Shown here piece by piece: positions 38,601 through 58,000 of a stretch of DNA of 64,000 nt (the stretch's first letter is position 1; each line of letters opens with the position of its first letter). Both the position numbers and the translations under genes were made by a program. The notes below the pieces were generated by a model that made no database searches, had not been told where the DNA came from, and saw nothing but the letters and a program-made list of their open reading frames with translations. Source of the DNA: Varroa destructor. Lineage: Eukaryota; Arthropoda; Arachnida; Mesostigmata; Varroidae. The stretch spans positions 26,586,033 through 26,650,032 of the forward strand of contig NW_019211455.1 in NCBI RefSeq assembly GCF_002443255.2, in the 5' to 3' direction.

Positions 38601-40484
38601 TTCATTGTTAGAAGACAGTACTTAGACGGATACCTCATTATACACGAGATCCAAATTAGTGATCCTAGCTATTTAGAGGTCATCAAACGATTAACGAATG
38701 ATGTTTGAGAGCATTGACTAAGACGCTGAATTATCAAGTTCCAGACGAACTTGCTAATTATGCCGTACCTATCAGTCCATGCATGAACAAGGTTTCATAG
38801 ACGCTAACTTCTGCTATAACACCTTTCTATTTGTTGAGGAACAGACGACAAATTTGCGTACGCAAGAGTCGACGGATGTGTCTATATCCTCTCGAACACT
38901 CGGACGTGGATCGATCATCGTCATCGCGCTGCTATACGTAGTAACTGTGTGTGACTTAATCGAGGAACGTCGACGCAGTACTGTTACCTCGCATTCTCAG
39001 CTATTACTTTAGTAAATATGAGCATTGAATCTACGGTTTTTCGACGACAACGAATCGATGTTACCAATGGGCGATATTAAGACGCCGTCTTCAACAAGTC
39101 ATTGGTTATCGTACTTTGGTTATTATTAACGCTCATAGCCCAAATAGCGTTAAAATTATACGCTATTTCTGTAGAATCGTATTGTTTCTGATAGAAACTT
39201 CCGAATATTGACTAGCTAGCCTATGAAGAGACATTGCCAACTATATAGATAGGGTTCAACTAGGTCATGTATATCCTGCATACACTTCGCAGAAAAGATC
39301 CATGCGCTATGTCAGCACTATTGTAGTATTTTGATCTCAATGCAAAAATTTAGTGGATTGTTTAGTTTAAAATAAACACTATGAAATCCGTGTTTTTTCG
39401 CAAGCTATACACTCTAGTGTCGAAGGAAAGTGTTTTTGTTTTTGCTTAAAATATAGGTGTAAAACACTATGTGTGAATTGTATTTATCACGTTTCCGTAG
39501 CTCGAACATTTTATCTCTCTCGAAAAACTCTTGCCACGGCATTAGATTCATCCTCACCGCACTTCCGTTAAGAACGATTCTCCATCAAGTGTCATTAATA
39601 CGCTTTTATTTGATGACGTTTCGCCCGTTTCACAAATTTTTCGTTTATTTAGTCGACCTGAAAGCCTTAGGGAGGCCATTGGCGGAACGGGTGCGTAAAT
39701 ACTCTCATTTGTGTAGTCGTAACGCGTTGGAGAACGAAGACGCCATTCGTATAGCCACAGCACGTTTTATATTTGAAAAACACAAACAAGATGCGCCTTT
39801 TGATTGGATCTCTGAACGCGTAATTGCCGTTGATAAACCCGAAAATGAATTGATAATCGTTAGTCGTCGCAACGAATGTTTGCTGATACGCTTTTCTGTA
39901 AGAAAGATCATATAATGGACATCACATACAGATACAAAGGAAACAAAAGCGATTCAGTATCGGTCCTTCATTTGGGTTTGTCAATGGTCAAGTACTGTAG
40001 AGTTGCAGACCCTTTAGTTTAAACAGACGCGTGCTTGCCGACGATCGCAGGGCAACACATTCCCCACAGGTTGTCTTTTTACGATAATTGTAATTAGCAG
40101 CCATAGCTCGGATGAAGTCAACTATTGAGCAACCACAAAAAGGACATCACAACTCTAGCAAGCTGACTAAGCGTTTAGCTCGTTAAAATAAGTATTATCA
40201 CATTTGTAATTATTCCTTGGGCAGTAATTAAGACGTACAATTCCATGGAGACACTTTACACATCCACGTATTAACGACTTACTGCTAACGCAACGTAATA
40301 CCGTCTCCGCCATGAAAACTAGAAATAGTAGCGTCAAATTGCCATCCGAAAAATGGCAGCGCTACAATTTTCCCTGTTTTATCCTAGAACGGTCCTTAGA
40401 AGAAGTGTTTGAAATAATTTACCATTTTTTTCTAAATAATCTGATTTCTTGTGTGTTCGAGCCCGCTTGCTGGGCGATAGCAAG
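33960..40484. other. 6.5 kb between Lifeguard copies B and C
   Basis: No gene is supportable. It contains a long microsatellite cluster at 35546-35687. A plus-strand frame at 39469-39915 (148 codons) has no recognised similarity, no splice partners, and open frames on the other strand as well. I saw no remnant of a fifth Lifeguard copy on either strand, though a degraded one could be missed by eye. Confidence 0.45.
35546..35687. repeat. compound microsatellite (TA)n-(GA)n-(AAT)n
   Basis: A (TA) run at 35546-35598 is followed by GA-rich 35609-35632 and AAT units at about 35664-35687. It lies in the gap between Lifeguard copies B and C. Confidence 0.9.
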
Positions 40485-43400
40485 CTACCGCTGCCCCATA
40501 AATTGTAGTACAAAAAAGAATATATTCACTATATCAGCATATAGTGTAAGAGCACCGAATACGTAGTCTTCACCCGAAAGTTGGTATTTCTTCCTCCCCA
40601 TTACCATATGGGTGTCAAATGAGAGGTAAAGCATGTAAAGCGATGCACCAAGTCCCGCATAGACCTGAAAAAAGTAGGTCAGAACAGAATGTTACTACCA
40701 TACAGTATACAACACCCAGTTTTCGACATTTGGAGCTACGAGCCGTTCTCCGAACGTTAACTCTGCTAATGATTAATTCCAAGATTTTAATCGGCTCTAC
40801 TATTAATCACGTTATGTTATACTAGAATACAACGTAATCCGTCCTTTCGAAAATTTCAAGCAATTCGAAAAAAAAAAGATTTTTATTGTTGTATTCGTTG
40901 GCGTTGTTGTTGTTGACTCTGTAAGGACGCACTGAGTGACCCACAATAAACGTTATAGTCCACAGAGAGCAGTGATGCTAGTTATTCATTGACCAGTTTC
41001 ACTGAAGAAATCTAAGCCACAAAACGCAAATTTTCTCAAGTAACTTAAACGAATTACATATATGCAAAATAGAGTCCAGAATTTACTAGGGAACTTGAGA
41101 AAATGTTACACCTCGTCCAAAATTCTTTTTTTTGATATCGCGACATCTAGGATTGCTTTACCTGATGCACGGCGGTGATGCGCACGAAAACCAGGACTAG
41201 CCCGAAAAGAACCATGACTACGAAGAGCACGAAAATAACGCCAAAACACGACGTGAAGTCGAATTTCGTTTTGAATGCAAACAGAGTTACGCCTAAGCAG
41301 GATATCGCGGAAATACCTACACGATGATCGAAAGCAAACAAAAAAGTTTTTGTAAATCGTATCATTATAAAATTTTTTACATGCTAGATAACACTATTGT
41401 ACAATTTCAAACTAAAAACGTTTATTTTCAATTACCCGCTATAGCATACTCTGGAATGGGACTCCAGAGTTTCAAAAATGCGGTCCAAATTTACCTAACC
41501 TAAATTGCTTGACACGAATCATTACAAGAACAACAGCAGGGGTATTCATAAGACGGGCTAAATGATCACAACATGCAGCAACTGATAAAAGAAAAAGGGG
41601 GCGTTTGTATCTTGCTTTTTCGGCACTATAATAGCAGAAAAGTCTTTTGTCTGACTCGTTATATATCCAGTGTCGAGTTAATATAACGTAATGCATCTGA
41701 TCATAGCAAAACTCTCAAGTAATCACCGAATACAAGAATGATGGAAAATGTCGGGTAGGTCGACGAGATTATGCCAACCAATATACTCATTGCTAATGTG
41801 ATTAGAGTAAGCAGTATCACATTTAGCGGAGATGAGCGCCGGACGCTTGTACAGCAAGCCAATATAAAGTACAGCGGGAGATAGATTGCCCTAAAAGAAG
41901 TTATTGAATTGAGAACAACACATCAACAGGAGGCGTTAGTAATACGATGGTTGTTTACTCATGCCTATTATGCCTGAAAAGCGCGGTTGTCAGAGGAAGG
42001 CTCACGGCTTTGTGCCCGCAGACCTGCGTCTATATTCACGAATACTACGAAATACCTGCAGACTCTTCTGTCTCCCGAAAAATTGCTCATTTTTCAATTA
42101 CAAAGCCATTTTCATGTTACTGCATATTGAAGATAACGCAAGCCTTCATTTCATTTCTTTCCCACTATTTCAAAACAAAATCTATATATATATATATATA
42201 TATATATATGTAAAACCGCAATAAAGCTTAGCAAAAATAGGTAAGTAAAAAGATATTGATTTTCGCTTTAAAAGCTGGAACGACGCGAAAAAGTAGTTCG
42301 GCCTGTATTACTTCAAAAGAGGTCGTCCGCATATAAAGAAAAATCTGCTTTTCTATTTAATAACAGCTTAAATCAATTGATTAAAGATCAGCTGGTATAC
42401 AAGTCAAACGCTCAAGATCGGCTTTGTCTGAACATTAGGGCTTGGTATCATTTGGTCAGCCTGGGAAAACCCATTAATCTACAATTGCGGTTGGATGACC
42501 CAGCAAGTTTGTTTTTTTTTTTACAGAAAGAAATAGCAAATGAAGCTTACGATTCGTTTCTACTAAATTTTTTTGGGGTTACAAATATCCAGTTTGAAGG
42601 CATCAAAGCGTGTTCTATGGTGAGCTCTTACCATCAAAATGGCTGTTGTATTGTCGACAGATAGTCCACTAAAAATAGCTCATAAAAAATTCAGCCAGAT
42701 CTGTGCGTGTATCGAAAAGATGTCATATTATGCCTCGGTATCTGACATTTGCCTCAACTTTTCGCTATTTTTGATGATAAATTAATACAACTGAATAGAG
42801 TTTGGGTATTTTGCAGACACCCACAGATACCAAGCAATATCAAATAAGTATTGATTCATTATAAAATTGAAAATATATAGCATTGTTGAATATATGTTAG
42901 GTGGAAAATTATTATAAAAGCCCCATTGGTTTCATTGAAAAGAATTCTTCATTTACTGGGCTTCAAAGACTGACCTTGGTTTTGAAACACCCTGTATGTT
43001 CTATGTATAGACGTATGATAACGTACGCCTCAGTTGTCCTTAGCTGTGCCTCTATTAGCACAACCCATGTATATTGTAAAGGGCGACACCGTTAATGAAA
43101 AAAAAATGCCTTTTTTCGAGAAGGCACGCATCAGTTGCCTCAACGTCTGCGTACTTGGTAAAGCGTGCGTGTGTGAACATAGATTAACAAATAATTGCCT
43201 TGCCTATGCGTGTACCCACGGAATACGTACAGGGCAACTAATACTATCCAATAGTGATCCAGTGTCCATCTTTTGACTGGCTGAATAAGAACAAATGAGG
43301 CCGCGATCCCTGCAGTAACGACCATTTGCAAGCTTAAGATGATATAAACTTTTCGCATAAATCCGCAGCGCTCTTTCTCTTTCGAGAGGCCAAACACAGA

Positions 43401-44350
43401 ATACGCCGGCGGACCTGCAATACAAACCATAAATTAATCTTTTCGTGATAAAAACATATATATTTTTACACGCAATATATTACGCGTGAATATTGAGGAG
43501 AACATAATATTACTAACGGACGTTTGATGGCTAGCCCACTTCCTATTTGCTCAGTTTATCTTCGAAAGCGCAGCAGCGACGGCAGATACAACTATCTGCC
43601 GGTGTCAATAAAGCTTTCCAACAGGAAAGCAAGGGAAGGCAGAAGGGCACAAGTACAACTTTGTGGGTAAAAAGCCCAAAAAGTTGGAAGGGGAAGGAAC
43701 TCATTTCACGCGACCCGTGGCGCATCTCAGTGACAAACCCAATACCTGAAAAGTTATGGTAGATGAGTGTTGGACTCACTCCGTCTGGCAGCGATCCGCT
43801 TTCCATGTTTAAGTTGAGCTCTGCGCTTAGCAGCGGGCGAAAAACCACCATGGATTCTCTTTGCTTTGCCCATCAGTGCTGCGCGGGTGGGCGCTGAGCT
43901 AGGAAGACGAACAGGTTGATCGGTATCTATCCAACCAGAAGTTATGCTTCGTTAAAAGATAATCTTGTTATCTGTATTTTATTCAATTCTAACATGTTAT
44001 CAGTCAATATTCTAGTAGAAATGAAGACCGCCAATTTCGAGCTTTGGATTTCGCCCATTACCAGTCTACATCTGTAATACACGCCTAAATGTCTGTGATG
44101 CAGTTAATGAGTTGAACCTGGTTATGTATTTTAGTTGTCGCGTTTACATCATGGTATAACGCTTAGACGCGCAGTCGGTAAAATGTGAGAAAAGCTTACA
44201 GTCTCTTCGAGGTGTCGTTGTTTTATCTGAGGAAACTGTACTTGTGACGCCGTTTTTTGAGCCGGGATTACGTTTAGGGTTGGTAGCAGCGTGAACTGAA
44301 CTCGGTTTATACATCGCGCTACCCTCCCCTCTTGTGACGTTCTCTGTCAT
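40485..44350 (-). CDS. Lifeguard/TMBIM family protein, copy B
   Basis: Minus-strand exons are 44350-44200, 43414-43231, 41890-41727, 41316-41162 and 40664-40485 (TAG), with phases 1-2-1-0 and 277 residues, the shortest of the four. The N-terminus is Lys/Ser/Thr-rich (MTENVTRGEGSAMYKPSSVH). Core motifs: CGFMRKVYIILSLQMVVTA, CCTSVRRSSPLNVILLTL, GISAISCLGVTLFAFKTKFD, VYAGLGASLYMLYLSFDTH, LSGEDYVFGALTLYADIVNI. Acidic residues at about 235 and 262 are retained, but DTQ is DTH and SPED is SGED. ATG 44350 is directly preceded by tttaag, which may itself be an acceptor after a 5'-UTR intron. Expected membrane location and anti-apoptotic or calcium role as in the family; this copy is the most divergent in its core. 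Confidence 0.9.
42184..42209. repeat. (TA)n microsatellite
   Basis: About 13 TA units in the intron between exons 2 and 3 of Lifeguard copy B. Confidence 0.9.
42980..42996 (-). mobile_element. possible transposon-end remnant
   Basis: TTTTGAAACACCCTGTA is the reverse complement of TACAGGGTGTTTCAAAA, a motif of the kind found at transposon ends in many arthropods (from memory, not searched). No partner end is visible nearby. It lies in intron 2 of Lifeguard copy B. Confidence 0.35.
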
Positions 44351-46606
44351 CTTAAATGAAGATCTCGAGTAGTTTCATCGGCACATAACGTCAACAGCGT
44401 CGTTTTTTCAGCATAGTTAGCATTATGATATTGGTAAACGACTACTGAATACAAAGCTACCTAACAGTTCGCGACGAACCAAAACAACTTCGGCGCTATT
44501 CCAGTAGAACAGGGCAGGTAAATTACAGTAGCTAATAAGGACGAAACCCTGAATTTCACTGAAACGTTTCTGAGGACATCAACTTGAAAAGAGTAGTGAT
44601 CCCTATTTTTTTTTCATTGGATCTCATTGAATATAAAATAGTATCCTCGAATCGAGGAATTCGTATCCCTAAAGGTTCCTCCATTAAATACCTGCAGAAC
44701 TCTACAAGATGTTTAAAAACGCTTAAATCTGCCGTCGAACAAAAAGGTGGGGTTTGTTGTCTACTCAAGTAGAGGCTCGCAGGTCCATCTCTTTCCTTTA
44801 ACTATCGTTCAGAAATTGCTCAATAGACAATTGCTAGAAACATACTTAAATCTTTTAAGTAATCTCTTAAGTATTTGATGAAAAAATCCCTTATGGCCCA
44901 GGTCCACAAACTCTGGAATTCATACCAAGGTCATGCAAATAGGGGTTCCGGACCTCTCTAGGAAAACCCCAAAATAATGGTTCAATGGATATTCTTCTGT
45001 CAACTTCAGAAAAGGCCAATTTAGCTCTCGAACCCGGTTACATAAAGTCATAGCTTCGAATGTCCCATACAGAGTATCACACTATGCGGTCTGCCATGCT
45101 TAAAAATAGAAGACTCTGGAACTCTGGATTTTTTAAAATATGCAATTCTACACGTGGCCAGGAAGTTGTTTTTATAAATCAACAGTTCGAAAAATCGATA
45201 CCGAATAAGTTGAATGATTAACCAACTTACATACCACGGGCCTAGCAGGAGACAAAGGACGGGATATTATAGGCTTGGAAAAAGGCGATACATTTAAGTA
45301 TCTCAGTAATCTAAGCGCCTTGTCAGTGAGAAGAAATCAAAGGAAAAAAACGGCGGGCTAAATTTGCTGCATTTCGTGTGAAATACTTACGTGGTATGGA
45401 AAATCGTGTATTGGACAGATGAAGAGAACGGTGGGAAAGCGCGTAGCAGGACACAAAGCTGATTTAACGGAAAAAGGACCAGATAATTTCGAACCATTGT
45501 GAAAAGCGCCACGCGTATCAACTTTTCTTTGAGGAAAGAACACTGACTAATTGGCATTTTCATTGAGATGAAAGAAAGATATTATTGAGAAGCATTCTAG
45601 ATCAGATGCGCCAGGGAGAAGCATGTTAGTCCCGCAGCCTGTGAAGTTTAATTTAATAAAAAAGAGCTAAGCTAGTTTAATATCTAAGCCAGCTTCAAAG
45701 CAGACTGAGTTTGCCATCAAGAAAGCTACAGATACTACATGGGAAGAGCGAAGTACGCTGCATCGGGGTGTAAATGGGTGATATGCATCTTTAGCATCAC
45801 AAAAGTATACGGCATATAGGCACCTATGCAGTAGAAAGATGATCGAGTGCGACCACTAACATGTATGTATGGAAGAACACTGCAACAAGGAAAGATCGTG
45901 CAGAAAAAAAAGATGGGATTGAAATGACATAGTTAGCGAACGGTAACTACGAAGATATAATGTTTAACAGAGAAGACGTTGTCCGCTGTTCTCATCCCCA
46001 CGATACGGCAAGCTACAATTCCAGAATCTTGAAATGGACCTAGCGAAGTGACAACATTCTCACGATGGCTTTACTTGTCGAGGATATCATTTTTATTGCT
46101 CTTTGATGTTAAACCAATTACTTCACGGCATCTTATTATTCTACTTTTCTTTTCAAATCATCGTTTTTAGCGAATAGCAGTGAAGTAGTAATCGTCATAG
46201 GCAATTATTATCACTATCATCCTTTCGTTATAATGATTTAATCGTCATCATATACTATTATGGGTATACGCCATGTTACGTATGAAAAATCTCAATTTTT
46301 CTATCTGTCCCTCATGTCTTCAACCTATCCGCGACAATCGTTGTCGCCCCCCAAAATCATTTTAGCTATCCCTGAAAAATGCCGCCCCCTCTTTAATGTT
46401 TGAGGCTTGTTGGCCACTTTTTACTCGTATGTTCTTTTTGTTCGTTTATATCACCGTAGACACATATTCAAGTTATTATAATATATAAAATGAATAGACA
46501 GATTGCCGTTGACGACACTGCAATGACGTTGCTTGATTGTTCGTCCAGTTTTCCAATATAAGCGCTTCTGCCTCGAAATCATTCGTTGCGTGTTTTTTGA
46601 TCCTGG

Positions 46607-46662
<56 letters not shown>

Positions 46663-49600
46663 GTACTATTTATTCATCTTCCTGTATCGAATCTAATTAA
46701 TCTCAATAGAATGAGAGCCCTCGGAAAGAATTTTCGTTTATTGTCGCCGATTCCCTGTCTGTTGTTCATCCTTACGTGCCCCTTCTTTCGACTTTTTGTT
46801 TGATTTCTTACTTTTTACCTTAGCTTTATACATGCAATAGTGAATGTAGATGTGTGAGTGTTCGCAGTTTTGCCTGCGTTTCCTGTGTTCTATCTGTATT
46901 TGTATGTTGACATCATAGCAGCTTAGTCGCGAACTCCTGAACGCCTTCCTCTTAGTTCGCTTTGCGCATCATGTCAGGATAGTTCATTTTCCTCAGTCTA
47001 CAACACTTTCTGGACTAATTTCAGACCCATTGTCTAATTATCCGCGATCAGCTGTTGCTTTCCAGCTGCTAGTATCAACTGAGGAACACACACGGACAGG
47101 GAACAAATTATTATTTAGGATAATACATATGTAATAGGCAACCGTAAGTTTGTTTACCACGGAAATCATTATAACACTGCCACCATTATTATCACCCATC
47201 TTATTAGTAATAAATTGTTACCACTGTTGAATAGGTTACGTAGCAAGAATCATTGTGTAAAAATTTCGTTTGAACTACCACATTTTTTAAGCATCTGTAC
47301 GACGACTTCAGATTGTGGCGCACAAACTCTGTCAGACGAGAAGAGTACAGTGATATCTGGGGAACAACTCCTGCTACGTATTTGACAATAGTAATGTAAA
47401 CGATCCAATGTAGAAACCATGGAGACACTTTAGTTATGTTTACAAGCCGTGGACAAAGATATGAACGCCTTTGAGAAACACATGTAAAGCTTTGTGCGAG
47501 ACGCTGTCAGGACCTTTGTTTATAGTGTTCGACGATTGGGGTGTGGGATCGAAAACACTGATTTAAGACACTCATGGAGTTCTGCGCCAGGCTTTGCACC
47601 ACCGATTATGGCCGTCTTGTCAGCCCTGCTGTTCTTTCCGCTGATTACGCTTGTAATGACTTTGCCACTGTTCGATCGGTCTGGTTCAGGGTTTTCAATC
47701 TCTCAGTTTGTGTGTTGCTTGTTATCGGTACTTAAGGTTATCCTCGGACTATCAGCGGTGTATACTACAATATAGACATGTTTATTGCGCGATAGGAAAT
47801 TCGCGTGTCATTATAAGTTTTCTCTAGATTCTGCGGAGTATTAAACGCTGCAGAACAATGTAGCGATAGTTGGAGTGTTCTTTGGACATGGCGGTGTTAT
47901 TACAGACCATCTAAATTCTATTAATTACACACAGAAATGTAGAGTTACTCCTGACTGCGATAACACGCTTTACGATGTCAAAAAACAAAAAAGTTGTCCG
48001 ATAGCTTGTTGTAATCTTTTACAATATATTTCAACAACTTGGGTCTATATTTTTTCTTTGGTTTAGTTCATGCACGTATTTCCCACTCAAGCTTTGCGCT
48101 GATGATTCCGTGGCTAGTTTTTCTTTACTTTTGTGTATTTCCCAACTATTTCACAGGTCTCAGCTATTTTCAAGATATCATATTCGTTTTATTCCTCTTC
48201 AATATCTAAGCAGGTCGATAAAAAAAATTATGGATAAAATCAGAAAAAAAAAACACTTTCTCAATGACTACCTTTTTCACTGTCTTATTTTTAGTTTGCC
48301 GGTTTTTGTCTAGTTTGGCTTTTACTTATGTTACTCCTACTCAGTTGGAAAATGAAGAATTAACAGGCAGCGAATATAGTAGCCGTTGCATATTGCAAAC
48401 AACCTTCAAAAACATTTGTTCTTGAACATCTCCTATAATTTAGCTATTATGAATTCTAGTTTTTTAGTAGTAATAAAAGTTATTTCGTCGTGAACCGCAG
48501 TACACTCGGGCGGTAAATATGGCGCTAGTGATCGTGCAATGACCGATTACGTTAATCACTTTACAAGAACCCTTCATTCGTTATTAAAGAAACATAGGCT
48601 TTATTGGTATTTTCCACTCAAAGATTGCCGACACCCGGTGCTCGAAAGCAGTCAGTAATACCTTTAACTGACCTATGCGGACCTCCTATGGTTTACTAAA
48701 TCTTCTGATCATCGTTAGTAGCCATATTTGTGACTGATAGTAATTTTGAGTCTGCAGTATAATTACGCCGCCATGTCCACGGTTTCCTGCGGTCGCCTCT
48801 CGTCAATAGCTTTTACATTATATATATAATTTTATCTTTTATAATCAATATTGATAGCTCTTTTGCTTCTATTCACATCGCTGTTTGCTTTATCGAAGCT
48901 TGGTATAAAGGTATATCGGTAAACCTCAATTAGTAGTAGCGGTTATCGGTTGTGATACCATTTCCTGTGCTTTGTTTGCCTGTCGAGTAATTATCGACAT
49001 TGAATTTGTTTTTTTACCAATAGGCGCTTTGATCCGGAGCGGGTTACTCACACGTACCTCTTGTCATTTGCTCGTGTTATTCTAATTATCGTTCAACTTG
49101 ACGTGTGGAACTACACACATATCCCTCATGAAGCTCTTCGCCACCTGCCCATTTTAGCCAACCTTTACCCGATTACTCCGATTCTATATTATTCTACGCT
49201 AGGGACTATCTCATTATTATTATTACCTAGTTTTAACTAACAAGCGAAAAACAGACTCATACTAAAATTCGTTTTGTCCAGGGTTATAATATCAAGTCGG
49301 CTTCGCTGATTTGATCAGTTGTAAATGATTATCCACAGAAAACCTAAAAAAATCGATAAGAACCATTAGAGCAAGGGTTTTACTTTGGGGAAAGCTCCTT
49401 ACCCTTTAAATTTCTGGCAATAAAATTTCACATGCATGGAAAAAGAGAGCATTGAAGAAAAAGAACAGGCCAAATACGCCAAGAAAATGGTAACGAATCC
49501 TTCCAAACGGACTTTCTGTTATTTCGCTGTTTTTTTTTTCAAGCCGACACTTTAATCTCGTCAAAGTTCCAACGTGATGACAATATCACTGAGACCCACT

Positions 49601-49960
49601 TGGCTAACATAATTAAGATATAAAAGGGAGTTTGAGTGAATATTATTAATCAGATAATAACAAAATATATAATAGATATAATAACAGCAACAATAATAGT
49701 CAACTATAATCGCAGTATAAATAGGTTACAACATTGAACTGCTAAGTTATGATGTGTATGTGATTGGTGTGTTTGATTACTAGTAGATCTGTTATCCATG
49801 TGACAAAAATGGACCGATCAACTACGAAGAGCGAGTTCAGAGGGGCTGCCTTCGCATAAGTTCCCGATGTGCATCATGATGTTCACATGCAGTTTGTTAT
49901 TAGTTCATTGTTGATTGACGCTGCTGTTTTCGAGTCGATCTTCTACTGACTTGTGGTCTC
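44351..49960. other. 5.6 kb between Lifeguard copies A and B
   Basis: No gene is supportable. A long (TA)n lies at 46608-46659. A plus-strand frame at 47494-47775 is hydrophobic but matches nothing I recognise and has no clear splice partners. The region should include the 3' UTR of A and the promoter of B. Confidence 0.45.
46608..46659. repeat. (TA)n microsatellite
   Basis: About 26 uninterrupted TA units, intergenic between Lifeguard copies A and B. Confidence 0.92.
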
Positions 49961-55075
<5,115 letters not shown>

Positions 55076-55080
55076 CGTCT

Positions 55081-58000
55081 GTAAAAAAGAAGAACAGAGT
55101 TAACGCTACTATACAATACATTATAGAGATTATACATGTCAAAACAGTCAATTTGCTTGGTTGTTCCCACTAACAATTGGGCTGGGTTACACTGTTAGTT
55201 CAGGAGCGTAACTAATCATTGTATTCCTACTAATAGCCTACTAATAGTCTTCTATTATGCACATATCACCGTATTTGTTTTCGCAGCTATTACTCTCGTG
55301 TAAACTATTGATGCCAATTTCGGATTTAGTAACCGTGCCGTATATAAAACCCTGACAATATTTACAATCGCTCCATGCGGACACCATTATATTGCATGAT
55401 GTTTCTAGGCGTCGTGACAGACTACTCGAACAAAAATATCGAGGCTGCAACCTATGACTTGTGCTTAATTTAAATAAGGCGAACTCTGCCGATATTTGTA
55501 TCGTAAACAGACCTAAATATTTGTCTACGGTTAACTCAAGCCGGAAACAAACGACAACAACAGAGAGCAAGAATTTTAACATATTCTGAAAAATCTTTGG
55601 ACGTAACGACACAGGAAAACGCCAATCAATACATTATACGCCTCAATACATAGCTAGATACCGAATATAGATAGTTTGTAATAGAAGCGATTGCACAACA
55701 CTGGCTATCGATAACACTATGTATATAATAATTTATATTATTTTACATTTTTTTTTTTTACATGACCGATGGATCAAGACCTGTTGAAACTGAAGACGAA
55801 AAAAAGCTGTACGAGCAGCCTGCGAATATGCAACATCTGTACATTATACGCGTATTGGCAATGGAGAGCCCATATCAATGAGGACGTATAATAATTCCAA
55901 ACCATTCAAACAACTGTCATCGTAGTACGTTGGCTCGTGATCTATAGGTCTCAGAAAAGTCAGGTCTTGCAGATCTTACATGGCCATATCTGCATAGATC
56001 TACAAGAAGAACCAGGCGAACCCAACTCCATTCATTACCTAGGGGAAACTTCGTAGACACTACAGGAAACTCTGACAGATACTCCCGAAGAGAAAGCGCC
56101 ACAACGCCTATAACCGTTAAGAAGATCGTTACCTTGCATACCAGCTCTTCATGCAATGAAGTACTGATCAAAGGTGAGCCCCTAATTCGTAAAATATAAA
56201 CCTATAGCAATATTCAGTTAGACGAAGCGCCTCAAATCACCGTCACAAAGAACTACCAGAAAAGTTTCAATCAAATAAACTAAATATCACCTATTAAATT
56301 TTGACATTAGAAGCGGCCATTGCGCAAATTGCTCCAATAAGTAATACAGACCCTTTTTACATTTTTCGAATGATTAAAATTGTTAGTAGCAGATATTAAA
56401 ATCTCACACGTATCATTCAAGAGACGTAAACTTATGGCAAATAAGAAGATTCAGTGATTGAAGTAATAACAAGACAAATTATAGTTTTTGCTTTTCCCAC
56501 AAGTTCTCATTAATGCAGCGCTATCGAAAAACCGAATATCTTTCAAATGGGCCTAACATTAACGGACAAATCTTTGGTATTCTTCAGCACAGGAAATGAC
56601 TTTTTCAACCAATATGTACATAGTCCATTATCAATTGAATCCGATCATTTATTATGTTATAAATACTAACATTTAATTAGAAACTCCTATTTCTCGCCTT
56701 CGGATTGCAGTTGTTGCAGTGTTTTTAATGACAGCAGTGGCGATAGTGCCCGCCCGGAGCTTGCGCTAGAGTTTCTCACTACAAAAAACTATATGTTAGC
56801 AATATTAAAAAATCTAGAAAATCATCAACTACGGCATTAGCGCCGAAAAATACCGCTTCCAATACCGTAGTTCCATTTACCATTCTCTCTGTTTATCGAC
56901 ATATTCTATGACGATATTCTATCGACATTACACTGGCCCAAAGTATATGTATGATGTATGTATACTGGTGCATGACAGATTATTATACAATACGGTGAAG
57001 TGTTAGCAAAAAGCCTTGAAGTCTTGAGATTAACACTATGCCTACAACGAAACTTATATTATAAATAAACTTATCTTATAAATAAGAAGGACAACATAAC
57101 ATAAATGTGCATTTTCCTTATGAAACCAACATCCATTATTACCAGTCAGGAAATGCTATTTATTATTTAACTAGCTTATCAATCAGTATTTTTTTTGACT
57201 ATTTGAAGTATTGTTAACTCGCAGACATCTTACCTAACGGCTTACGACGGTAGGTCTAAACAAAATTTTGCCGAAAAAACGTCATAATCTGATTTTTCGC
57301 GCACTATATTCCAGGACACATTGAATAATTGTATTAGGTAGGACGCTTTTATAATCGACTGGTAAAAACATTAAAAGCAAAACGTATAGGCTTAAAAAGC
57401 ACGCTAGGCCTAAACTATTTCGATCGTTAACCACAAGTGCAGCCATGACGTCGTACGCTAACGAAGATACCGATGACGCGAAGGCCGGCTTATAGATCGA
57501 CGTGCTCATTAGCTAGAGAAGTTTGAGCATTCAATTTTCGAAGAGTTCAAAGCGTATCGACAAATCACACATGTTCCACCGACATGAAATTTCTTGATCT
57601 CGTAACCCACAAACGGTCAACAAATGTTCAAAAAACGTCAGTTTCTATTTAGTGTTAGACGCCGTGAGAATTGCTGCGGCCATTCTGCGACACATAGCCG
57701 CGCATACTTTCCAAAAAAACTTTTTTAAGCGAATTTTTTTTTGAACATTTGGATGCATAGAAAAGGACATATACAGGCAATCGCTGACTTTTTGTTTCAC
57801 CTGAAGGTATCTGCTAAGGCTTTTTAACAACTTGAAAAGGTTAAAAATACAATACTGGCGAAGGCCTATGTCACAACGGGGAAGCGTGCATCATTCCCTG
57901 CTTATATATTTCCGCCGACACTGCGTCATTAACAGGCCACTAACAGCGGTTATCGTCATTGTTACCCCAATCCATCTCTTCTATCACTGTTTTTCGACGC

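Noticed and set aside
39469..39915. 148-codon plus-strand open frame
   Set aside because: It has no recognised similarity, no splice context and overlapping frames on the other strand. In a 64 kb window a few such frames are expected by chance.
43543..43851. 102-codon minus-strand frame in intron 1 of Lifeguard copy B
   Set aside because: It does not join in phase with exons 1 or 2 (which fit each other directly) and has no similarity to the family.
47494..47775. Hydrophobic 93-codon plus-strand frame, considered as a membrane protein or Lifeguard remnant
   Set aside because: It lacks the Lifeguard motifs (FIRKVY, DFT, DTQ, SPEDY), is on the opposite strand to the array, and no partner exons were found.
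55917..56171. Minus-strand frame considered as a fifth Lifeguard exon 2
   Set aside because: Only a vague hydrophobic pattern is present. FIRK and the exon boundary phases are missing, and no exon 3-5 equivalents follow in order.
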